A DNA stretch of 64,000 nucleotides from Salvia splendens. Lineage: Eukaryota; Streptophyta; Magnoliopsida; Lamiales; Lamiaceae. A program made the position numbers and the translations under genes. The notes beneath the pieces were generated by a model that did not search any database, had not been told where the DNA came from, and saw only the letters and a list, made by a program, of their open reading frames with translations. This document shows positions 1 to 10,477 of this stretch, piece by piece. The stretch's first letter is position 1; each line of letters begins with the position of its first letter. The DNA lies in the NCBI RefSeq assembly GCF_004379255.2, contig NC_056038.1, forward strand, positions 7,726,729-7,790,728, written 5' to 3'.

Positions 1-349
1 GGGGTTTTTTCAGACGAAAATACCCTTCAGCCCTAAAAGGGCATTTCAGTCAAAGCGCAATTAATCTGCAGTGGCCACTCTGCAATGATGTGACGGCGCA
101 CGTCAGCCGTCAGGGGGGTCAGCGGCTGTTCAGTGGACTACCCATACAATTGCAACACGTGTTGAAGACTTCCTACGTGATTTAACAAAACAAGTTTCAA
201 AAACTGCATACATTTTCCGGCTCTAATCAGCATTATTGCCGGCTTATTTTCACTCCCGCCTAAAGTTATAACAAAAAGGGGAGTTTACCGCCTTAAAACT
301 GCAAACCATTGTTTTCATTTCTTCATTCTCCCTGCTCTCCATTGCATGA

Positions 350-2315
350 ATGGCTCCTAAGAGAAAGCGAGCTGGGTCCTCAGGTGCTTCCACATCACGA
401 AACTCTCGCCGTAAAAGGGAACCAATACCCCCGCGATCGCCACCACACCGACCACCACAGAGACATCCACCTGTGGTCATTGATGTGGAAGAAGAAACCT
501 GGGATATCCGAGATCCTGATCTCGATTTTTTCGTCCAAGAGGATGAATATAGTAAGTTAACCTTTAAACCTCGGTTTGTGATTTAGGGTGTACGAAATTG
601 ATTTTTTGTGAATATATATTTGATTAGCCGGATATTGATTTTGTGATTGAGGCTCCATAAATTGATTTTGTTGTGAATTTTGGTTTACTGTTTGGTTTGA
701 GTTTTAAATGTGCGTTTATTGTCTTCCTTCCTAGGGGATGCACCTAGAAAGTTTTCAGTTGCTTTCCATCATGGAGGTTCATTCTTCTCTACGAATGATG
801 CGAAAAAGTATGTTGGTGGGCATTTGACATACTTCGATTTCTGTAACATAGACAAATTCCAGCTTATAGACCTATCGAGCATGATATTAAGGTTGAAGTA
901 TGATAGGAAGATGATATGTGAGTTCTACTACTGTGATCCAAAGTACAGTCATGACTGCGCAGGGGTTTTAATCGGAGGCCCGTTGTTGCCCATTGTTGAG
1001 GATACACATCTGAAGGATTTCCTCAAAGTAGCGTCTACAACGACAAAGTTAGTTCACATCTACGTTGTGGAGATAACCCGGGCTCAAGCCATACTGAAAA
1101 AAATGAAGGAAGAAGCGCAAGAGCTTCTTAGTTTCAAGGCGTCTAAACCCCCAGGAGTCATTATTGAAGAGATTGAAGAAGCCACACCGAATGTGCCAAG
1201 GCAAAAGCCTAGACCGAAGAGGAAGCAACGGTCTCAGTTTGAAGGGCAACGGCAGGAGCCTTTATTGATTGGCTGGTATGATAGGGATGTTGAGTTCGAG
1301 GAATATCTTACGAAAAGTTTAGAAGATGATCGTGCTAAGAGGAAGAGGGCTGAGGAGGTAGCCAGGCAAAATTTGGCGAAAGCATTTGAAGCCGTGTCCC
1401 ATGAAGCTCCGGTCTCTGACTTTGTAGCAGAAAAAATATGTGTAGTTGACTATGTTGGACAAGCAGAAGCTGGAGATGGAGACTCCCATGCACACGTACA
1501 AGAGGTAACGACTTGTGTGATTTACATATTGATTTAGTACATTATTTGTGATTTAGTTCTTGTTTGTAATTTAGTCCTGCATTTGTGGTACTGCATTTTG
1601 TAGGATGTAGCTACAGCTTCATCTGTTGACCATTCCAATCCGATTGTCGATTCCCATGTACAAGTAGCAGAGGTAATGAATTGGTGTGATTTTCATATTG
1701 ATTTAGTACCTAATTTGTGATTTAGTTATTGTTTGTAAGCATTTGTGGTACTGTATTTTGCAGGATGTAGCTACAGCTTCATCTGTTGACCATTCCAATC
1801 CGATTGTCGATGTCGCTGAACAGGCGACTGAGTCTGAATCTGTAGTTCACCAACCATCTTCGGTCGGGCCAGGAGCATTTGTACAAGAAGATGTGTACCG
1901 ACCGGTATTGGATGATGGTAGTCAGCCGATCATTGAGGACATTACTCATGAATTGTTCATGCACGAAGCTCACACCCAAGTGCAAGAGCCAGCTCCAGCT
2001 GAAGCAGCGTGTGCAGAACCCGTACCGGTGGTAGGAGATGTACCCCAACAAGCTGATGAAAGTGTTTTTTGTCCGTCAGCCGATTATGTTCCCGACGGAT
2101 GTCATCTTCATAACGAGGGCAGTACCGACAAAGATGATGATAATGATGTTGGCCACTTTATCTCGTTGGCCAACATGTGTCGTGATGAACAAATGTTTAT
2201 ACGACAGTGTTCCAAAAACCATATTCTCGAATCAGATTTCGCCAGCGGAACTTCAAATTCTTATTTCCAAAATTCTTCCTCATCGCTTGAAAAAAAAGTG
2301 GTACCATTAAATTAA
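350..2315 (+). CDS. PB1-like-domain protein of MULE origin (mudrA N-terminal type), 4 exons
   Basis: Four exons give an open frame of about 530 aa: 350-551, 735-1504, 1604-1672 and 1764-2315, all GT-AG and phase-consistent. Residues 1-60 are basic and Pro/Arg-rich. From about residue 70 (RKFSVAFHHGGSFF through ICEFYYCDP) the protein matches the PB1-like domain at the start of plant MuDR-type transposases. A Lys/Arg-rich and then an acidic, Glu/Val-rich low-complexity tail follow. The MULE DDE domain and SWIM finger expected after this domain are missing, so the gene encodes only the N-terminal module or a derivative of it. The CDS ends within 9 bp of the opposing GRF gene. Function is unknown; DNA binding or protein interaction for transposition is inference. 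Confidence 0.6.
1505..1819 (+). repeat. Tandem duplication of an intron plus exon start
   Basis: Intron 2 plus exon 3 (1505-1672) and intron 3 plus the start of exon 4 (1673-1819) are near-identical. Both introns carry attgatttagtac and atttgtggtactg, and both exons begin with codons for DVATASSVDHSNPIVD. The duplication kept phase 0 at both splice sites, so it adds 23 codons without breaking the frame. Confidence 0.8.
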
Positions 2316-2777
2316 GAAAAAAATTACAAAGCACAAAAATAAGATTACAATTTTCAGCATTCGGGACGTTTTTTTGGTTCTAAGAAGTTCTGAAGTAAGA
2401 CCTGCACACTCGTCAGTCATCATGGTCAATTTTGCCTTCAGATCTGCACATTCATCACTTTTGATGCGAAATTTGGCTTCAAGATCACCATGCACAATAC
2501 TCTTCGATCGGAGTTGTTCTTCAAACCCGTCTCGTTCGAGCTTCATTCGTTGAAAGTAAGTGTCTTGGCTTGGCGATAGACCAGCATCAAACCAACGGAA
2601 GAATCTGCAATCGTCTTCCTTCCAGAATGGACACCGATAGTAACGTCGACCTGGATTAGCCGACGTCCTAGACGTCACCAGCTCGGCCGCGACATCGTGA
2701 CTACAGAGAACAACCGGTGGACGAGACCAATCCCAATTGAAACTTGAACCGAACGATTCCGTACTTGAAGAAGACAT
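2307..2777 (-). CDS. GRF-type zinc finger protein with coiled coil and C-terminal membrane anchor
   Basis: The minus-strand frame starts at ATG 2777-2775 (MSSSSTESFGSS); an in-frame ATG at 2822 is less likely because it adds an unusual N-terminus. It codes for about 156 aa. Near residues 25-65 it has the GRF finger layout: CSH, then GRRYYRCP, then DDCRFFRWFD. A heptad-like helical stretch (LERDGFEEQLR to LTSELLRTKK) follows, and a hydrophobic tail (MLKIVILFLCFVIFFLI) ends the protein. Small GRF-finger proteins of this layout are common in plant genomes and often sit in transposons. Here it lies inside a MULE, tail to tail with the PB1-like gene. GRF fingers bind single-stranded nucleic acid in other proteins; a role here is inference. 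Confidence 0.7.
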   Translation of the reverse strand: MSSSSTESFGSSFNWDWSRPPVVLCSHDVAAELVTSRTSANPGRRYYRCPFWKEDDCRFFRWFDAGLSPSQDTYFQRMKLERDGFEEQLRSKSIVHGDLEAKFRIKSDECADLKAKLTMMTDECAGLTSELLRTKKTSRMLKIVILFLCFVIFFLI

Positions 2778-2822
2778 TGCAAGAGCGACCTGAATTGGAA
2801 ATTCAAACCCAAACATATTCAA

Positions 2823-3400
2823 GTTAATTTATATGTCATTATTTATGAAAGTAATTTCACAAATAAAAATGGACCCCACAGCCAGCCTACCAAACATAAC
2901 CCCACACATAACCCCTAAATTAAAAACGCACAGCGTCAGCTACGAAATCCAGCCACATTCAGCAACAAAATAAGCCAAAATTGATCGGACTACAACAAAC
3001 ATCGCCATCTCACAGACAAATAAAATCCCCAAAACAAACCTCCACCCAGCCAAACAACCATAAACCCTAATTTGAATACACCCAAATTCCGCTGCAATAA
3101 CAGCCCAATAAAAATCACCAACACACGGAGGAATTTCAGTGCGGCAGAATAAATTACATAAGTTGGGCTCTTACAACTGATGGTTATATGGTAGAGTTCA
3201 AACGACGAATGAATCCCTTGTTGAACCCTTTTTGCGAGAAGGAAGTGAAGAGAGAGAAGGAAGATGAGAAATTATTTCACACTACACTCTTAACTATAGA
3301 CAAAGGAACACGGTAGTCTGTGCACATCAACATTGAGTTGACCACTGTTGTCTGCAAAAGTAAATTATCAACGCAGAGCAGGACTGCTGCGACAGGGAAT
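2823..3400. other. Non-coding MULE interior upstream of the GRF gene
   Basis: This stretch contains A/C-rich sequence with stops in all frames. It should hold the promoter and 5' UTR of the minus-strand GRF gene. No other gene was seen. Confidence 0.5.
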
Positions 3401-3572
3401 GGAATTGTCTTAAATGCCCTTCAAGGCAAAAGGGTTTTTGGGTCCGAAAAATGGCTACAAATATCTCATTCGTGATTAGGTTGAAGGTTAGGCACTTCTT
3501 GGGATATTTTTTTTTTGTTAGGGTCTAGAGCGAAACTTTTGGAAACGTCAGGGACTTTTTATGTAGTTCACT

Positions 3573-3883
3573 CTAGATGAAAATGTGTATTTTTGGGGAA
3601 AAAAATTGAAAAATAAATTAAAAGTGGATAGAAAACGGATATAATTTTTGGGAAGTGGAAAAATATTTTTTAATCAGATTTTTTAATTAAAATCCGATTT
3701 TTTTTAAAAAAACATTTTTAATTGCCAATGGCTATGCCGTTGGCCAATAGGAAGCTGCCACGTCGCCTGCTCGCTGGCACGGACGTGGTCGATGCATCGA
3801 GCAGCTCCGTGCCAGCGGCAAGAGCGCAGCGGCGGACAACTCATCCGCGCCGCTGGCACGGACGGACGGACGAGCTTGTGCTC
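3573..3883 (-). mobile_element. PIF/Harbinger 5'-end fragment, inverted
   Basis: Read on the minus strand, it starts GAGCACAAGCTCGTCC, flanked by TTA at 3884-3886. It continues with GCCGCTGGCACGG-type subterminal repeats, the string ggcatagcc and an AT-rich leader ending tttcatct. The order and wording match the first 330 bp of the Harbinger element at 41206. The other end is missing and stops against the MULE right end, so MULE insertion or a deletion truncated it. No coding sequence remains. Confidence 0.65.
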
Positions 3884-3920
3884 TTAGTTATAGTTACACA
3901 GGTCTAGTGAAGAAAAACAA

Positions 3921-4046
3921 CATGGATCAGTGGGGAACCGGGCTGCATTGAAGAAGTTGATCGATCTGGGTTTGAAATATACTCCCATGGAGCAGATTGT
4001 CAAGGATTCGATTGAAAGTTTGAGGAGCAAAGGATATCTTTCGTGA
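3921..4046 (+). pseudogene. Terminal-exon fragment of a CRL-type cinnamoyl-CoA-reductase-like gene
   Basis: One open stretch ending at TGA 4044-4046 reads AALKKLIDLGLKYTPMEQ followed by [16 protein letters not shown]. It matches the last exon of the intact reductase gene at 15141-15285 ([13 protein letters not shown], then [16 protein letters not shown]). No upstream exon, Rossmann motif or start codon is present. The residues differ from the intact gene at several positions, so it is not a recent exact copy. It is either the tail of a lost paralogue or a fragment moved by the nearby transposons. Confidence 0.75.
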
Positions 4047-4207
4047 AAAAGGTGTAGAATGCATGGACTATATGTGCCAGAGCTTGCACATGATGACATG
4101 CTGGTAAAAAAAAGAGAAGAAGAGAGAGCTTGGGGGGCACTTATGGCGCTCTCCCCAAATAAGTGGGACTGCGTCCATTATTCCAAACAAAAGATAATAC
4201 AGTAAGA

Positions 4208-4250
4208 ATAAGGAGGAGGAGGAGGAGGAGGAGGAGGAGGAGGAGGAGAA
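4208..4250 (+). repeat. (AGG)n microsatellite
   Basis: About twelve tandem AGG/GGA triplets are followed by a degenerate purine tract (gaaggagaggg). It lies in non-coding DNA downstream of the reductase pseudo-exon. Confidence 0.9.
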
Positions 4251-4259
4251 GGAGAGGGA

Positions 4260-4897
4260 AGGGACGGGACGGCAAGGACAATTCAACAGAATCCACCATC
4301 AAGCCATATCTTCATTTTGGTCACCCCATGAATTTCATGTTTTTTTATTTTGTTGTTCTTATTATAGTTCATGATGCGTGCCTAAACTCTAATTTCCTTA
4401 TTCTCTTTCTCTTAAACATGTGCTGTAATTATATAAGATGATTGGATAATTTTTGCTTTTATTCCATGTCTATGGTTTTTAGTTAGTTTAATTTTGGTAG
4501 GAGCAACATTTCAACTTTGTGTTTTATTCTTCCCTCGTATATGTGGTTCATTTAATTTTAGTAATTTCATTTAATCAATCAAGATTTAAACCTGTAGATG
4601 TAACTTAATTAGCTGATTTATATAATCAATTTCATCCTTGTGGATCGAGCTCTGTTTACATATTAGTGGGGAGATATTTTATTGAGAATTTGATTATTGT
4701 GAGAAAGCAAAACTTATGTGTTTGGATGGAGTGTGTAAAATGTAAAACCACATTGATTACGGGCTAAACCTGTTATAAGTACATAGATTATTAGTATTTT
4801 CTCTCTCCAGCAGCTAAAATGTTTTCTATTTCCACTAGTCACCTAACTTATGCATTTTAGACCAAATCATTTATTTGCACCGTTACAAAATTATTTA
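4260..4897. other. AT-rich intergenic stretch, no gene seen
   Basis: Both strands show only short open frames without family resemblance. It runs up to the TTA target duplication (4898-4900) of the next Harbinger element. Confidence 0.5.
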
Positions 4898-4900
4898 TTA

Positions 4901-6739
4901 GAGCATCCGCAATGGCGGACGTCCACGCGGAATTCCCACCGGCGTGCGGGAATTCCGTGGCGGACGTCCGCCATTGCCTGTCCCTTCCACGGATACGGAA
5001 TTCCGCGAAGGAATTCGCAGTTTAATGCATTAACTTTTTTTTTCGGTTCCAATATATACATCCCGTTGAACTTCATTTTATTCGCACTACTTGTATTAAC
5101 AAGTTTTTCTCTCTCTAAATTTCTTTTATATATTCGTAATGGCCGGTGGTGGTAGTGGTAGTGGTGGTGGTGGTGGTGGGCATTATGAACACATGATGCG
5201 GATGATACACGCACGTGTGCGGGAGGCCGCTGAGAGGGAGGAACAAGCGGCCGCGGCGCCGGCGGTGCCTCGACCCATCCATCGTCGCACTATAGTCTCC
5301 CGAGATCACCTCGCTGCCCACAGGCGGTTGTACGAGGATTACTTTGCGCCGGAGCCACGGTTTGGGGAGAACCTATTCCGGCGACGGTTTAGGATGCATC
5401 GACCGCTCTTTATGCGTATCGTGGGTGCTTTGGAGCGTCGATACGGGTATTTTAGGGTGCGGGAGGATGCGGCTGGTAAACCAGGCCACACGCCAATTCA
5501 GAAGTGCACTGCCGCAATTAGGCAGTTGGCATACGGAGGTTCGGCCGACATGGTCGACGAGTACCTCCACATCGGCGAGACGACTGCGCGCGACTGCCTG
5601 AAGTATTTTTGTCAGGGCGTTAGAGAGATTTTCGGGGATAGGTATCTTCGGAAGCCTACCCCCGAAGATTGTCAGGCTCTGCTGGATATGCATGGGAATC
5701 AGCACGGGTTTCTGGGGATGTTAGGCAGCATAGATTGTATGCACTGGGAATGGAAGAACTGCACCGCTGCCTGGAAAGGGATGTACACTACTGGTTTCAA
5801 GGCCAAGAATTCCACGATGATCCTTGAAGCGGTAGCTGACTACCGGCTTTGGATTTGACATGCCTATTTTGGAGTAGCCGGGTCGAACAACGACATCAAC
5901 GTCCTCCAGTCATCGCTCCTTTTCAACGACCAGTGCATGGGCGTCGGTCCGGCCGTCAACTTCGTCGCCAATGGCAACCAGCACAACTTGGGCTATTATT
6001 TGGCGGATGGGATATACCCGATGTGGCCCGTCTTTGTGAAGACGATCAGGTGCCCAGCAGATGAAAAGAAGATATACTTTGCGTAACGTTAGGAGGCAGC
6101 GCGCAAGGATGTGGAACGGACATTCGGAGTGCTACAGGGTCGATGGGCGGCAGTGAAGGGTCCCGCACGGCTGTGGTATGTTTACAGCATCGCCGACATC
6201 ATGTACGCATGTATTATCATGCACAACATGATTGTCGAAGATGAAGGTCCAGCACTGACTGAGTGGACCAACGAGGACGTTGATGCTGCGGGTCCAAGCC
6301 ACGGCGTGGCCACTGGCAATGTCCGCATGGGGATACCCCACGACGATGTCGATCGAGTTCGTGCATTCGCCGACATGCGCCAAAAACAAGCCCATGTTCG
6401 ACTCCAGAACGATATTATTGAAGAAGTATGGCAGCGGAGGGGTCGTCGTTGATGTGGGGGTGAAGCATTATTGAAATGTATTTTTTTTATTTGGTGAAAT
6501 ATACTTTTCTTTTTTTTATTAATGGAATATTTTTCCCTATTTGTGTCGACTATTTAATTCCGTAAATTTCTTACTTCCGAAAATTGTTTAATTTATGAAT
6601 TTGTGAATTTTTTTAATTGTGAGAATTCCTTCGGGAATTCCACCACTGTGCAGTGGGAATTCCTTATGACGTGGCAGGAGGTGTTTTTGGGAATTTTGCC
6701 GGGAATTCTGCCGGGAATTCTGCACCACTGTGGATGCTC
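4901..6739 (+). mobile_element. PIF/Harbinger element A (transposase-only, decayed)
   Basis: The 1839-bp element starts GAGCATCCGCAATGGC and ends CACTGTGGATGCTC. It is flanked by TTA at 4898-4900 and 6740-6742, the TWA-type target duplication of PIF/Harbinger. Subterminal regions are packed with the palindromes GGACGTCC and GGAATTCC. A TATA-like tract (aatatataca, 5051-5060) precedes the transposase start. The only gene is a DDE transposase with three in-frame stops; no Myb-like ORF1 is present. Confidence 0.9.
5139..6452 (+). pseudogene. PIF/Harbinger DDE transposase with three premature stops
   Basis: The reading frame from ATG 5139 to TGA 6450-6452 (about 437 codons) is uninterrupted by frameshifts but carries three stops: TGA 5856-5858, TAA 6084-6086 and TAG 6090-6092. 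The first replaces the Trp codon (TGG) found at the same place in the intact homologue at 10478, and the third replaces a CAG. Both fit C-to-T decay. Preserved parts include the Gly/Ser-rich start, the FRRRFRMHRPLFMRIV segment, the first catalytic Asp in GSIDCMHW, the second in GSNNDINVL and the final acidic pair in MIVEDE. The family is nuclear ALP1-like/Plant_tran transposase. It cannot make full-length protein without readthrough. Confidence 0.9.
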
Positions 6740-6742
6740 TTA

Positions 6743-7210
6743 CTATTACATTTTCTTCCATTCATGAGCTGTAGTTGGCCACCAACATTGCTTGATCTAA
6801 ATATAACAACATTCCATTGGCCGCTTAAAAAACACCCTTATTATGAGTGTAGATATTACTATTTCATGTGGTGCCTTGACCATAAAAAATTTATAATTTG
6901 GAAATATGATGGAGTAAAAATAGAAGAAAAAGGTAAATGCAGTTAGATGAGATGAGCAACGGAGAAGTTGAAACAAAGGGGATAGTGATTAAAGAATAGT
7001 AGGGAAAAGCAGTCATGCATGTGGCCACAGCGATAGTTTAGCACTACTACGTTGATTTCGGAAGAGGTCATGCACATAGTGAGACCCATTTACATAAACT
7101 CTAAATCCCTTTCATTTTATGTATATTTACTTGGCACCATGCGCATGATTTCTGATCATACATACTACATATACATCTCCTCAAAATCATCATCAACAAC
7201 AACAGGAATC
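6743..7210. other. MS1-like upstream region
   Basis: AT-rich non-coding DNA between Harbinger element A and the MS1-like start codon. It should contain the promoter and leader. No gene-like frame was seen. The element ends 471 bp before the start codon, so it forms the distal promoter flank. Confidence 0.5.
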
Positions 7211-9239
7211 ATGTCTCAGCTTGATCTGAGCCGCAAGAGGAAGAGGGGCGACAAGGTGTTCAAATTCAAAGTTTTCGGCGCCGGAGGCTACCCGGCCGCC
7301 TCCAACGGCTCCTTCCTTGAAAACATCCGAGCCCTCCTCGAGTTCGGCCAGGTCGAGACCAACCCCATGTCCACCTGGTCCTTCCAGCTTGAGGCGCGCC
7401 GCCATCCTCTCCTTCTCTTTGTCGTCGAAGAGCCAGTAGACTTCTCCTGCACCCACTGCCGCTACACAGGTACACGCAAATAAGACAACCCAAATAATTA
7501 CACTAGTTTAACAATTTCTCTACTAATGTTAATTCCTTGTTATTGCAATAGCTCAGGTTGGGGCCATCACATGATCTGCAACAAGAACTACCATTTCCTA
7601 TTGCCCTCTAAATCCGGCTCTGATGAATACGCAAAGACCAACGCCATCGAGTTGCATAGGGAGACCCACAGCCTGCATGGTGTCCTCCACTCCAACGGAT
7701 TCGGTCATCTCCTCTGCATCAACGGCGGGTCCGGTCTGCCCGGCTACCAAATCATGGAGTTCTGGGACCGTTTATGCTCCGGTTTAGGAGCTAGGTCTGT
7801 ATATATTATATACATAGAGAATTCATGTGTGCGTGTGTTGTCCTAGTGGCAGAGTAGTTAATGCCGGGGGCCTTAAAAATTCTGTTTATTTATCAATAAA
7901 AAAATATAGAGAGAGAATTTATATAGTTGATGATAGTATAATTAATTGCAGGGAGGTGAGCTTGAGAGATTCGGCGAACAAGAAAGGGATGGAGCTGCGA
8001 TTGCTCCACAGCGTTGCCTACGGAAGGCCTTGGTTCGGGCAATGGGAGTACACATTTAAGCGCGGAAGCTACGGCGTCGATAAAGAAATGTACCAAAACG
8101 CAATCAAAACCATCCAAAACGTTCCCCTAACCCTAATCGCTCATCAATTCGGATTCGGGAGCGAGATTCAAGTCATATTCTGCCGCTACCAGCAGCTGTC
8201 GAGCCATTCCCTCATGACGTTAGGCGACGTGTTCCATTTCATGCTGGAGCTGAAATGCAGGGTCTCCGAGGAGAGCAGCGGCTACTCGGCCATCATGTCG
8301 GACGCGTCGTGCCGGTGGTCCCCGAAGCGCGTGGAGAAGGCGATCCACGTGGTGGTGGAGGCCCTGAAGCGCGCCGAGTTCCAGTGGGTGTCGCGCCAGC
8401 ACGTGCGGGACGTGGCCCGCGCCTACATCGGCGACACGGGCCTCCTCGACTTCGTGCTCAAGTCCCTTGGGAACCACATGGTGGGGAAGTACTTGGTGAG
8501 GAGGTGTCTGAACCCCGTCACCAAAGTGCTGGAGTATTGTTTGGAGGATGTTTCTAGAACATTCTCCAAACAAGAAGCCAATTTAACGCCACAACAGAAA
8601 ATCTCTTGGGCTCAGCTCATCAAGGACTTGCTCTGCCTGTACTCCAACATTCTTGGCGATCACAATCCCATCACTAGGAATGGGGCATTCGCCGCCATCC
8701 ACTTGGCGTCGAGAGTCATTCTCGACGCCAAGCACCTTGCGAAAGAGTACCGGATGCCGGTCGAGGAAGGAAACAAGAAGATCTACTGCAGAGTGAATAT
8801 CCTTAATAATGCGGATCAGGAAGTGGCGGCGACGCCGTACCACTGTGTCGTGGTGAGGAGCGGCGCGACGTTCGATGAGGTGAGGCGCGAGGCGGAGAGG
8901 ACGTTGGGGGAGACGTACTTGGCGCTGATGAATATGGCGGCGGAGGCGATGAGGCCGCAAGGGGCGGACGCGGTGGTGAGGGCGGGGAGTAAGGTTGAGT
9001 TGGTGTGTAGGCAGGGGGAGGGGGAGGTTTACCCGGATGGGCCGGTGGTGAACTGCGTTTGTGGGGCGAGGGATGATGATGGGGAGAGGATGGTGTCGTG
9101 CGATCTGTGCCGAGCGTGGCAGCACACGAGCTGCGTGCGCATCCCCGACCATCACGCCGTGCCCGACATATTTCTGTGCACGGGATGCGAACAGGATATC
9201 CTGCGCTTCCGCTGCTATGCCACCTCCACCCCTATATGA
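7211..9239 (+). CDS. MS1: PHD-finger protein, MALE STERILITY 1 type
   Basis: Three exons (7211-7469, 7557-7794, 7952-9239) join in phase into 594 aa. The N-terminus (KVFKFKVFGAGGYPAASNGS), the WGHHMICNKNYHFLLPSKS block, LHGVLHSNGFGHLLCINGG, the GMELRLLHSVAYGRPWFG block and IGDTGLLDFVLKSLGN are hallmarks of the MS1/MMD1/At1g33420 family and fit MS1 best. The C-terminal PHD finger (about 535-585) keeps its zinc ligands: CVCG, CDLC, WQHTSC and FLCTGC. MS1 is a nuclear regulator needed in anther tapetum for pollen-wall and coat formation; tapetal function is inferred from family. It is shorter than Arabidopsis MS1 (672 aa), mostly in the linker before the PHD. The start was chosen at the ATG before the basic SRKRKRGD motif. 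A close paralogue rather than the true MS1 orthologue is possible. Confidence 0.87.
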
Positions 9240-9571
9240 GTCTGAGCCACCATTTTGCTTGTGCCATTCATTCGTTACATATCAAACACGCTATTTCATT
9301 TGCTACTCATCCAACGCAGTACTATTTGATACTCCAAATTAAAACTTATGCCCCCTCAAACATATAACCAATTTTAATTTATAAGCTATAATTCCTTCAT
9401 TTAAGTCATTCATTTTTACCTTCTTTCACCTATTTCTATTTATATTTAATACTCCCTCTCTCGACAATAATTAATATCTTATTTTTTACGTGCTCAAGTT
9501 TTAAGAAATTGTTTAACTTTGTAAAAGAAAGTGAGTTGAAACAACTAGTAAAATATTATCCTAATTTTATA
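9240..9571. other. 3' flank of MS1-like gene
   Basis: AT-rich sequence with no gene. Around 9450-9470 there is an isolated Stowaway-like end (actccctctctcgac) without a recognisable partner. Confidence 0.45.
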
Positions 9572-9783
9572 CTCCCTCCGTCCCGCACTACTCGCACCTT
9601 TCCTTTTGGGCACGGAGATTAAGGAATGAGTGATAGACAAAGTCAACAATTACGGCTGTAGGTATAAATTGTTACTAAAAATGAAAAGAGTGCAAATAAC
9701 TTGGGATGCCCAGAAAGGAAAGAGTGCAAATAACTTGGGACGCCCAGAAAGGAAAGAAGTGCGAGTAGTGCGGGAGGAGGGAG
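9572..9783. mobile_element. Stowaway MITE
   Basis: The element runs from CTCCCTCCGTCCCGCAC to GTGCGGGAGGAGGGAG with TA on both sides (9570-9571, 9784-9785). Inside, a block of about 36 bp (gtgcaaataacttggga with gcccagaaaggaa) is tandemly duplicated. Confidence 0.85.
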
Positions 9784-9785
9784 TA

Positions 9786-10146
9786 CTATATTAATTTTAT
9801 AATAAAATGTGAGTGAAATGAATTGATGTAATATAGAGTCCACATGCCAAAAATAATAATGTGAGATATTTATTGGTGGACGAAAAAAAAATGAGACTCT
9901 AATGGCGGACGTAGAGAGCAACGTTATTTAGATATAGCGCGCGAAACTTTAGTATGCAAGGTTTGAAGATGGAAAATTTGGACCACGTGTACCGAAGTTG
10001 GGCACACAAATCAAGGCATGACGTGCTCGACTTTGGTATGCATAGTTCGAATTCGGAAATTCAAACTGCACGTATCTAGGGGGACCAATGCCCAATGCAC
10101 CCTGATAACAACTATTGTAACTTGTAAAGAAGGATGTTGCAAACCT
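9786..10146. other. Intergenic stretch, nothing recognised
   Basis: No coding or repeat structure was identified on either strand between the Stowaway MITE and the TTA duplication of Harbinger element B. Confidence 0.45.
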
Positions 10147-10402
10147 TTAGAGCATCTGTAACCCTTGGGGCCGGGCCGCAAATTGCGAGTCCCGGCCCGT
10201 CCCATGCATTACACGGAAGGGCGGCACGGCTCAGGCCCGTCCCGGTGACGCGTGACCGGCCTGGGGAGCGTCCCGAGTCCCGGCCCGGGACGGGGTTGCA
10301 CGGAGACGGGCCGCAAGTCCCGCGTCCCGGCCCAGCGTTGCACGGTGACGGGCCGGGCCGCAACCAAATATTTTTTTTTTATTTTAAATTTGAAATTTTT
10401 TT

Positions 10403-10411
10403 CTATAAATA
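10403..10411 (+). promoter_or_regulatory. TATA box of element B transposase
   Basis: CTATAAATA lies 67 bp before the transposase ATG (10478), followed by a C/A-rich leader (cattcaacttcacattcaac). The same CTATAAATA plus C/A-rich leader layout precedes the ORF1 genes at 41677 and 45419. Confidence 0.65.
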
Positions 10412-10477
10412 CTACACCATTTTCATACACATTCAACTTCACATTCAACTTCAAATCTCTTCCTAGAATTCGAAAAA

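Larger units (their letters stand above)
1..3560 (+). mobile_element. Mutator-like element (MULE), left end outside window
   Basis: Imperfect terminal inverted repeats enclose two convergent genes. The sequence at about 8-55 (acccttcagccctaaaaggg, then catttcagtcaa) aligns with the reverse complement of about 3405-3465 (accctttt..ccttgaaggg, then catttaagacaa). The right arm continues outward to about 3560 with wording typical of MULE ends, reading inwards as aaaaagtccctgacgtttcc. The left outer end and its target duplication lie before base 1. The cargo is a spliced PB1-like-domain gene and a GRF zinc-finger gene. No MULE DDE transposase core is present, so this copy looks non-autonomous. 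Superfamily comes from TIR style and the PB1-like domain; boundaries are approximate. Confidence 0.6.

Noticed and set aside
4163..4441. Arg-rich 92-aa frame
   Set aside because: The Arg run is the (AGG)n microsatellite; nothing else supports coding.
8220..9155. Long minus-strand and alternative-frame open stretches
   Set aside because: They are shadows of the GC-rich MS1-like third exon; they show no domain, and the plus frame has an intact PHD finger.
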